Positions 12,086-20,955 of a stretch of 64,000 nt of DNA are shown here, piece after piece (position 1 is the first letter of the stretch; each line of letters begins with the position of its first letter). The DNA comes from Lamellibrachia satsuma (Eukaryota; Annelida; Polychaeta; Sabellida; Siboglinidae). The notes under the pieces were generated by a model. That model did no database searches. It saw only the letters and a program-made list of their open reading frames with translations, and had not been told where the DNA came from. The position numbers were made by a program, and so were the translations under genes. Location: the NCBI GenBank assembly GCA_033239005.1, contig BSQZ01000072.1, positions 1,288,501-1,352,500 of the forward strand, written 5' to 3'.

Positions 12086-13305
12086 GAATGTTCTAGCTGT
12101 GTGTTGAGAGTGTAGTGATTATGTATTCTAGATGTGTACTGAAGGTGTAGTAACCATGTATTCTAGCTGTGTGTTGAGAGTGTAGTGATTATGTATTCTA
12201 GATGTGTACTGAAGGTGTAGTAACCATGTATTCTAGCTGTGTGTTGAGAGTGTAGTGATTATGTATTCTAGATGTGTACTGAATGTGTAGTAACCATGTA
12301 GCGTAGCTGTGTGTTGAGAGTGTAGTGATTATGTATTCTAGATGTGTACTGAATGTGTAGTAACCATGTAGCGTAGCTGTGTGTTGAGAGTGTAGTGATT
12401 ATGCATTCTAGATGTGTACTGAAGGTGTAGTAACCATGTATTCTAGCTGTGTGTTGAGAGTGTAGTGATTATGTATTCTAGATGTGTACTGAATGTGTAG
12501 TAACCTTGTAGCGTAGCTGTGTGTTGAGAGTGTAGTGATTATGTATTCTAGATGTGTACTGAAGGTGTAGTAACCATGTATTGTAGCTGTGTGTTGGAAG
12601 TGCAGTAACTGTGTATTCTAATTGTGTACTGGAGTTTTAGTGACTATGTAATATAGCTACGTACTGCAGATACAGTGACTATTTTGTATTCTAGCTGTGT
12701 ACTGAGAGTGTAATGACTATGTATTCTAGATGTATACTGAGGGTTCAGTTACTATGTCTTATAGCTGTATGCTGGAGATACAGACTATTTTGTATTGCAG
12801 CTCTGTATTGAGGCTGTATTGACTATGCATTCTAGATGTGTACTGAGGGTGTAGTGACAATGTATTCTGATTCTGTACTGGGAGTGTGGTGGTGGTGGTG
12901 TTGGTCACGGTTGCATCATGAAGTATATGTACGTCTATGCTACTGATTTTTTACCCCGTTGACTAAATGACCACCCCTTGGGTAGAGTGACTAAGTATTC
13001 TAGCTGTGGCTGTGGGTACAATGACTATGTATTCTAGCTGTGGCTGTGAGTACAGTGACTATGTATTCTAACAGTGCACCGTGGGTACAGTGACTATGTA
13101 TTATATATGTGGCTTTGGATACAGTGACTACGTATTCTAGTTTTGTATTTAAAGTGTAGTGACCATGTATTCTAGTTTTGTACTGAGCTCTGTACTGAGA
13201 ATGTAGCGACTATGTATTCTAGTTGTGTACTGAAGGTATAGTGGCCATGTATTCTAGCAGTAACTATGTATTCTAACTGTGTACTGCAGTTTTAGTGAGT
13301 ATGTG
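12086..13305 (-). repeat. 35-bp satellite, reverse orientation, with 70-bp higher-order repeat (unit 1)
   Basis: The same family as the preceding array but on the opposite strand. From about 12090 to 12600 it is organised as 70-bp dimers: ATGTATTCTAGATGTGTACT starts at 12121, 12191, 12261 and so on. Diverged monomers follow, with an inverted copy of the GTGG/TCACGGTTGCATCATG spacer near 12885-12990. Confidence 0.92.
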
Positions 13306-13309
13306 CAAG

Positions 13310-13765
13310 GCAGGGTGGAGACAGTATCAGAAAATAAATGTATGCTGAGATGGGGTATAGGAAGGCAGGCTGGAGGCAGAGTCATAAATTATAGAAATGT
13401 ATGCTGATGGTGAGAAACAGTAAGGCAGGCTGGAGACAATGTAATAAATACATAAATGTATGCTGAGACAGTGAGAAATAACAAGGCAGTGTGGAGACAG
13501 TGACATAAAATAAATAAATGTATGCTGCGACAATGAGAAACAAAAAGGCAGATTGGAGGCAGAGTCATAAATGCTGAGATGGGGGGACTTGGCAGGCAGG
13601 CTGGAGGCGGTGTCATAAAGTATACAAATGCATGCTTAGAGTCATACAATACAGAAATGTATGCTGAGATGGTGAGAAATAGCAAGGCAGGTTGGACACA
13701 GTGTCATAAAGTATAGAAATGTGTGCTGAGACAGTGAGAAAGAGCAAGGAAGGCTGGAGGCATGC
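13310..13765 (-). repeat. 62-bp minisatellite, unit 1
   Basis: About seven copies of a roughly 62-bp unit with AAATGTATGCTGAGA, GTGAGAAA, AGCAAGGCAGGCTGGAGACA and GTCATAAA. Reverse-strand frames across it are repeat translations. Related arrays: 36585-36825, 39475-39868, and the opposite strand at 56335-56790. Confidence 0.9.
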
Positions 13766-13839
13766 CCTGTATCGGTTGCTTAATTCGTTCTCGATCAATA
13801 TACTTGTTTTATAGTTGTAAAATGTTGTATACATTGTAA

Positions 13840-14030
13840 ACTGTGGTATACCATGGTTTACCTCTTTCAAAACAACATTATGTTATTTTACCATGGCTTC
13901 CCTGTTTCAAATCACCATGGAACACCATGGTTTCTATGGTATATCTTTGTATTTTACCATGGTTTACCTGTTTCAAAACATCATGGCATTTACCATGGTA
14001 TATTTTCATAAGGGATTTGCCCAATTCCAT
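13840..14030. repeat. TACCATGGTA-palindrome block, unit 1
   Basis: Dense degenerate copies of TACCATGGTTTACC and TTTTACCATGG; TACCATGGTA is a perfect 10-base palindrome. It ends with TATATTTTCATAAGGGA. Other copies are at 39870-39990 and 61395-61640. Confidence 0.85.
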
Positions 14031-14035
14031 GGGTC

Positions 14036-14228
<193 letters not shown>

Positions 14229-14229
14229 T

Positions 14230-15434
14230 TTATCAAAACTAGGCACAGTCGGCCAATGAGCGGCTAATCATCGGTTCATAAGCGGCTTCCTATCGGCAGC
14301 CGCTTATGAGCCGTCATCAGCCCGATGTTAAGCCGATGGACAAAACCCACATCGGCACGCACGCGGATGCCGATGTTGGACCGATAAATTTGCCGCCCTC
14401 GGCCCGGTCTCGGGCCGCTGTAGGTGTGCTGGCTGGGTAGCGTACCAGTAAAAACTACACCGCTTGCTTGCTGCAGGTCGCTGGGTCAATCCGATAAGTG
14501 GTCTAATATGAACGCGTGGCCTAGTCATAAAAAGTACGTCTACTGTTAAAAACCGCCTCCTGTCACTCGCTGTCTGTAGGTCGACCACCAGACCACAGCT
14601 TTTTAAAATAGTTTTAATGGCAGTAAAAATAATCGAAAGATATGGCAATAAAATACGTGTGCACTCGTACAATACCGTGTTTTGTTCCTTTCTCGTTTCG
14701 TCGTCAGGCCCTTTGATCCCTGTTAATGAATGATGTGAATAGCACACTGGGCCAGTGCACAAAGATTATGGGTTTTCCCGTTTTGTGGTCTTGTATCTAT
14801 TCAGTGTCTGTATACACAAGATGTGTGACTTTTAATTTTTACAAATTTAAATTACTTTTAAAATAGATATTTTATGATATGTTTGACTGCCACCACGTAA
14901 CAATATCAATGCAGCACAGACATCGGCGGTGTCTGGCCGTCTACAAATAGCACACTCGGCCAATGTACACAGATTAAGGTCTTCTATCTATTCAGTGTCT
15001 GTATACACAATAAACTGTGACTTGAAATTTTTTTTAATAATAATGTTATATATTTGATGATATGTTAGACTATCATCACGTGACAATGCAGCACAGACAC
15101 AAGCGGTGTCTGGTCGTCTATAAATAGCACACTCGGTTTGATGGTCTTGTATACACATAAAAGTTTGACTTTTAATTTTAAAATATTACATATATGATTA
15201 CTGTATCGTATGATATTTAACTTTGTTGTTCAATAAAATACATGTGCACTCGTACGATACCGTGTTGTGTTGGTTTCTCGTTTCCTCGTTAGCTACTTTG
15301 ATACCTTTCAATGAACCTGTTAATGAACGCTGCTAACATACCCTTTGATCCCTGTTCACGAATGCCGCTCCGGTCCATACGTAGGAGGATGACCTCTGAT
15401 CCTAGGTCAAGACTCTTTGACCACTCCTTTGACC
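14230..15434. repeat. Repeat block with hairpin and diverged 180-200-bp tandem copies (unit 1)
   Basis: Begins with the arm TATCAAAACTAGGCACAGTC and a 12-base-stem hairpin (14276-14287 with 14298-14309), then GCCGATGTT motifs. ATAGCACACTGG/ATAGCACACTCGG recurs near 14739, 14945 and 15123 with flanking TGTCTGGCCGTCTACAAAT, CAGTGTCTGTATACACAA and TTTATGATATGTT, giving diverged copies about 180-205 bp apart. The CGATACCGTGTT..TTTCTCGTTTC segment also occurs twice. It matches 41465-42810 in unit 2, and a part is inverted at 55741-56045. It is probably TE-derived but the family was not recognised. Confidence 0.65.
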
Positions 15435-16672
15435 TATTTATTGTGTTTTGGAAGAAATCACTAAGTGGATAGACGTGGGATCGCCAGTAGATATTATCTA
15501 CTTAGATTTTCAGAAAGCTTTTGACAAAGTGCCACATCAAAGATTACTACTTAAATTAAAAGCCCATGGTATCGGGGATAGCATAACTGACTGGATAGAA
15601 CAATGGCTGACTGACAGAAGACAACGAGCTGTAGTAGATGGAGAAGTTTCAAATTGGAAATCGGTTTTGAGTGGGGTACCTCAAGGATCAGTATTAGGAC
15701 CTATATTATTCTTAATTTATATCAATGACTTGGACGACAGTATAACAAGTAACGTATTGAAATTTGCGGATGACACAAAACTGTTTAGAAAGGTTAATAC
15801 TGATGGTGATAAACAACATTTACAAAACGATCTAGACAGATTAGTGAAATGGTCTGAGAAATGGCAGATGCTGTTCAATTTTGGGAAATGTAAATGCCTA
15901 CATACAGGACATGGGAACTTGAATGTAAACTATAAAATGGGAGATACTTTTCTGGGTACTACTGTAAAAGAAAAGGACTTAGGAGTTAAAATAAGCGCTG
16001 ATATGAAAGTTTCAGAGCAGTGTGGTATTGCAGCTTCAAAGGGTAATCAAATTATTGGATTGATTAGAAGAAACATAACATACAAGGGAAACAAGTTAAT
16101 TATACCTCTTTATAAAGCAATAGTTAGATCTCATTTAGAATACTGTATACAAGCATGGAGACCATATCGTAAGAAGGATATAGATACGCTTGAACGCATA
16201 CAAAGGAGAGCAACTAAAATGATTCCAGAACTAAGAGACCTTAGTTATGAAGAACGCCTGAAAGAATGTGGTTTAACAACTCTAGAGACAAGGCGGTTAA
16301 GAGGAGATCAGATTGAAGTTTTTAAGATATTGAATGGGTATGAAAATATTGATAGAAATGTGTTTTTCTCACTCAATAAGGATAGCAAAACTAGAGGACA
16401 TGAGGTAAAATTAGTAAAGGATCAATGTAGATTGGACATCAGGAAGCACTCGTTCTCACAGAGGACAATAAATGAATGGAACAAATTGTCTACAGATTGT
16501 GTAACTGCTAGCAGCGTGAATATGTTTAAAAACAAGGTTGACACATATCTCAGGAGGGCGGGCTATACGTAGATGAACATTGTTGGACTCTCGATAAGCC
16601 AATGGCTTCCTTGTCCACTTGCCATCTGGGCCTTTGGCTTGGATGGCAAATCTTGTTAAATCTTGTTAAATC
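15435..16672 (+). mobile_element. 5'-truncated CR1/L2-like LINE, unit 1 only
   Basis: The orthologous site in unit 2 (42810/42811) is empty: GACC joins directly to AGTC. Here the same bases flank the insert (15431-15434 and 16673 onward). The insert starts inside the reverse-transcriptase ORF and ends with a short 3' UTR and a tail of TCTTGTTAAA repeats, as in CR1-type elements, whose 3' ends are short tandem repeats rather than poly(A). No clear target-site duplication is visible. It inserted after the units duplicated, unless unit 2 lost it precisely. Confidence 0.92.
15448..16572 (+). CDS. LINE reverse transcriptase, C-terminal part of ORF2 (5'-truncated)
   Basis: An uninterrupted 374-codon frame. 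Motifs in order: YLDFQKAFDKV (about residues 18-28, carrying one catalytic Asp), [20 protein letters not shown] (76-95), and FADD (106-109, the paired catalytic Asp). A C-terminal region typical of CR1/L2/Rex-like ORF2 proteins follows, ending NKVDTYLRRAGYT. The endonuclease and first part of the polymerase are missing because the insertion is 5'-truncated; the frame enters from the junction without a real start codon (the first codon is TTG). The enzyme would copy its own RNA at a nicked target, but this copy cannot mobilise itself. The lack of stop codons suggests a recent insertion. The same family has dead fragments at 5222-5700, 18355-18535, 44475-44640 and probably 55003-55600. Confidence 0.93.
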   Translation: MEEITKWIDVGSPVDIIYLDFQKAFDKVPHQRLLLKLKAHGIGDSITDWIEQWLTDRRQRAVVDGEVSNWKSVLSGVPQGSVLGPILFLIYINDLDDSITSNVLKFADDTKLFRKVNTDGDKQHLQNDLDRLVKWSEKWQMLFNFGKCKCLHTGHGNLNVNYKMGDTFLGTTVKEKDLGVKISADMKVSEQCGIAASKGNQIIGLIRRNITYKGNKLIIPLYKAIVRSHLEYCIQAWRPYRKKDIDTLERIQRRATKMIPELRDLSYEERLKECGLTTLETRRLRGDQIEVFKILNGYENIDRNVFFSLNKDSKTRGHEVKLVKDQCRLDIRKHSFSQRTINEWNKLSTDCVTASSVNMFKNKVDTYLRRAGYT

Positions 16673-16689
16673 AGTCTTTTAGTCGTTAG

Positions 16690-16914
16690 GGAGCGCTGAT
16701 GTTGTGGTTAGGGTTAGGGTTAAGGTTAGAAACAACCGACAGAAGGTTAGGGTTAGGATTATACAGCCGACAGATGTTTAGTGTTATGGTTCGATATAGC
16801 CACAAGGGGGGCGCTAATGCTACCCAGAAGGTTGCGCGCGCAACCATTGTCCCACTATCTAGTTTGTTGTACAAAGTTGTACGTTGTCACACCATCTAGT
16901 TTCCTGCTGTTGTA
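16690..16914. repeat. TTAGGG-like interstitial tract plus 37-bp repeat remnant (unit 1)
   Basis: GGTTAGGGTTAGGGTTAAGG and AAGGTTAGGGTTAGGATT are short degenerate TTAGGG-type runs, followed by one or two copies of the 37-bp unit from 360-1012. Unit 2 has the same at 42830-43038. Confidence 0.75.
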
Positions 16915-17990
16915 ATATTTGGGCTTTTGCCCATATGCATATGTAGGATAATGTACATTTGAGAGCGTCTTAAATTGCGAAGATAACCAAACTATTTGTT
17001 CTCTGGTAGACGTTGTGCAATGGTGACGCATATCCACCTGCATACGACGAATGTGCGTGTGTCTAAAGTCGTCTGTTGGCCTTGGATAGGGATAGGACAA
17101 AGGCGTGTTTCATAACGTCGTCACGCTATGGCCCCATTACAGTGTAGTTTTGAGGAAAGGATCGCGAAGATATGACCTATTTTTTGCAGTAGCTTTCAGG
17201 TGTATTTTAGTTTGTTGAGGACATTCAGCACCTCCAGAGTACACTTAAGCTATACTAAACTCTCCACCATGAGCGCTACTAATCATTTCACCACTGCCAC
17301 AACCTACAATTCATATGCATATTCTGCACATTTTGTTATTAAAAAGGTACGTTCTTATATAGCGCGGTATCCAGTCCGTAGGACCGCTCAAAGCACTTTA
17401 CACTTCACCCCCTAGCAAACCTGTTCATTCCAAGGCCATCTCAACTTCTCTGGGAAGCATTCAGCCACGCTGCAATTGCGCGAAGACTATTCGTTCACAT
17501 TTCCACCACTGTCTATATTGCCAGGTACTCATTTATACAACTGAGTGAACTGTGGCAACGTGGGGTAATCGAGCTTGCAAAAGGTTCGAAACGACCGCAG
17601 TGGGATTTGAAACCGGGTTCTCTCGATTAAGAGTCCGGCCTTCTAACCTGTATGTAACTGGTATGCCATCGCGCCCCGTGTTATTTAATTTGGTACACTC
17701 CTATTTCAATCAATAAATCTCTCAATTGCATACAATTGTGGATAGTGTTTGCACTGAAAATGTGTCTAGAAATACAACAACGTCCGTTTTTCTTTGAAGC
17801 ATAACCTATGTTTATTTCAACACTCTTTGCAAGAGCTTATGAGTCATTGCCCTACCCAATCAAATGTTGGTAGAGCAATGCTAATGGCAATGACAACTTC
17901 ATGCCCCACAAATCATGTACAACTCTCTGTTTCACTAAGTGTTCGTTACGTTCGAAGGAACCTATGTGGACGTTAGACGTTTGACGTCCA
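16915..17990 (+). repeat. Dispersed repeat block carrying a SINE (unit 1)
   Basis: Same family as 4241-5221: a GCTTTTGCCCATATGCATATG head, then ACAAAGGCGTGTTTCATAACG, then a body interrupted by the SINE. The short reading frames here (for example 17200-17415) run through the SINE tail and are not credible genes. Confidence 0.75.
17341..17678 (-). mobile_element. tRNA-Lys-like SINE with 7-bp target-site duplication (unit 1)
   Basis: Read on the minus strand: the head GGGGCGCGATGGCATACCAG (A box near 17658-17668), an anticodon-arm-like ACTCTTAATC as in tRNA-Lys(CUU), and GGTTTCAAATCC (B box, 17604-17615). An unrelated body follows, then a 3' end with AAGTGCTTTGAGCGG and CGCGCTATATAAGAACG. TGTTATT flanks it on both sides (17334-17340, 17679-17685). 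The related block at 4855 lacks the insert. Confidence 0.88.
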
Positions 17991-18354
17991 TAGGCGTTGC
18001 AACACGTGCGTACTCGTAAACATATCATTTAATATTATTATGTATCTTGGCTTTTTTCAGCGTATATTTATTGTGTTCTCGAATTACGTATGATCTTCGC
18101 TGGATATTTGTTATTTGTCCCGAGAAGTGTATAAAATGGTATATTCCACGTTCAGTTAACAGTAATTTATTTTGTTTGCATGATTTAACTTTTCAGTCTG
18201 ATAGTTGTGTCAATATAATCAAAGTATCAAGTTAATTCGAATTGCATCGTATAAAGTGATAAAAGTTTACTCGCTTTATGAATTAACCAAATGCTCGGGT
18301 TATATCGTAATTAGCTAATTATATTTGCGCCCAGAATCTGGATGCATAAGTAAT
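17991..18354. repeat. First copy of a roughly 190-bp direct repeat
   Basis: From about 18165 the sequence (GATTTAACTTTTCAGTC, GTTGTGTCAATATAAT, CGAATTGCATCGTATAA, a CCCAG-ATCTGG-like end) recurs diverged at 18738-18925. The two copies flank the LINE 3' end and about 180 bp of other DNA. The arrangement is conserved in unit 2 (about 44285-44474 and 44860-45045). Confidence 0.75.
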
Positions 18355-18535
18355 TTCAAGATTTAACAAGATATTTAACAAGATTGCCAAGGCAAGTGGC
18401 CCAGATGGCAAGTTGACATGCAAGCCATTGGCTTATCGAGAGTCCATAATTTTTACTTACGTGTAACCCGCCCTCCTGAGATATGTGTCAACCTTGTTTA
18501 TAAACATATTCACGCTGCTGGCTAAATTTCCGTCA
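18355..18535 (-). pseudogene. LINE 3' end fragment (unit 1)
   Basis: On the minus strand it encodes NMFINKVDTYLRRAGYT followed by a stop, the TGGACTCTCGATAAGCCAAT 3' UTR and a TCTTGTTAAAT tail. This matches the last 200 bases of the LINE at 15435-16672. It is severely 5'-truncated and shared with unit 2, so it is older than the duplication. Confidence 0.9.
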
Positions 18536-19848
<1,313 letters not shown>

Positions 19849-20230
19849 TTAACGTTTCACAAGAAAATTCGTGACAGACGGCCGGTGTGAAATTCTGGTT
19901 CTGCAGAGGTGTTGGGATAAACAATCAAGTTTACCACGCTGCTTTTGTGTACCAATAATAAGAAACTCTGTTTTATTTCCATTTAACATTAATTTGCTGT
20001 CAGTCATCCAGTGGACTACATTCTGGAGACAATCCATGAGTTGATTTAAGGAACAATTTGTAGCCAAGGAAAGGTAAACCTGTGTATCATCTGCGTAAAG
20101 GTGGTGATCCAAGTCGTGAGTTTGAATAACTGAGCTGAGTGGAGAAGTGTAAAGAGTAGAAAGTAAAGGTCCAAGAACAGAACCTTGAGGAACACAACAC
20201 GAAATTGGTAGTCTCGCTGAAAAGCAATTG
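19849..20230 (-). pseudogene. L2/CR1-like LINE reverse-transcriptase fragment (unit 1)
   Basis: The minus strand reads [10 protein letters not shown], then about 30 residues on [14 protein letters not shown], then [22 protein letters not shown]. These are the B and C boxes (with the YADD catalytic pair) and following helix of a non-LTR reverse transcriptase. It is a different subfamily from the FADD-type LINE elsewhere in the window. The fragment is truncated on both sides. Unit 2 carries a copy at 46190-46500 lacking about 98 bases of the 3' part. Confidence 0.9.
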
Positions 20231-20955
20231 CTATGCGTATTAGTTATTTGTTATTTACATTAAAAATAGGAAATATAATTTCGGAACACCCTGTATTCTT
20301 TTTTAATATAACACAAAAGCCTTGAGGCTTGAAGGAATTGGTGACAAAATCCTATAAAATCACAGGCGCTTTGTAAGAAAATAAATTACACATTCAAAGA
20401 TACTTAGTGGTGTGTGAAATTGTGTTTCTTTCTTTTTTAGTTTGTGACTTTCATCAGAGTTCTCATTAAAAATATCAAGCGTACTAAAGTAATATTTGTT
20501 TTAGCGTTTATTACAATTTGCTACTCAGAGTCAGAGCGCTTATATCACTTTTATTGTAATATGGCCCCAATTTTTTCCGCGAAAGTTGTTTTACAATAAT
20601 AATTGTTTTCAGCATTATTTTGCATAGGTATTTCATGATATTCACCAATACAAGCATAAATATTCCTGAAATACCTATATACATAATGCTAAAGTCACGG
20701 AAAACCTGAGGGTCATATTTTCATCGGCTAAATATCGTCAACATTGGAGAGCCCCGTGGAGGATCCGAAAATATTTATTTTGTGTGGCTCCCTTTTAAAA
20801 TCAAGTATGACTCCTACAAGCCACATAAAATGTGGTGCTTTTGTCCACCAAATAATAGTTATTTTGCTACCCGCCCTGATTATCAGTGTTTATTTGAAAT
20901 TGTAGAGAGAACTAAGAAAATTACTTAATTACTTTTGTTGGGCAATTTTCGCTAG
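20231..20955 (+). promoter_or_regulatory. 5' flank of the lyase gene, nearly identical in both units
   Basis: This 725-bp stretch matches 46500-47216 almost base for base, including the bases right before the ATG. An in-frame TAG directly precedes the ATG. I see no convincing TATA box or factor site, so the promoter role rests only on position. A paired ATACCTATATACATAATGC / TAATTGTTTTCAGCATTATTTTGCATAGGT region near 20605-20690 is partly self-complementary. Confidence 0.35.

Noticed and set aside
17565..17678. A functional tRNA-Lys gene
   Set aside because: The D-arm has an extra stretch, the acceptor ends do not pair, and it is joined to a SINE body with a target duplication.
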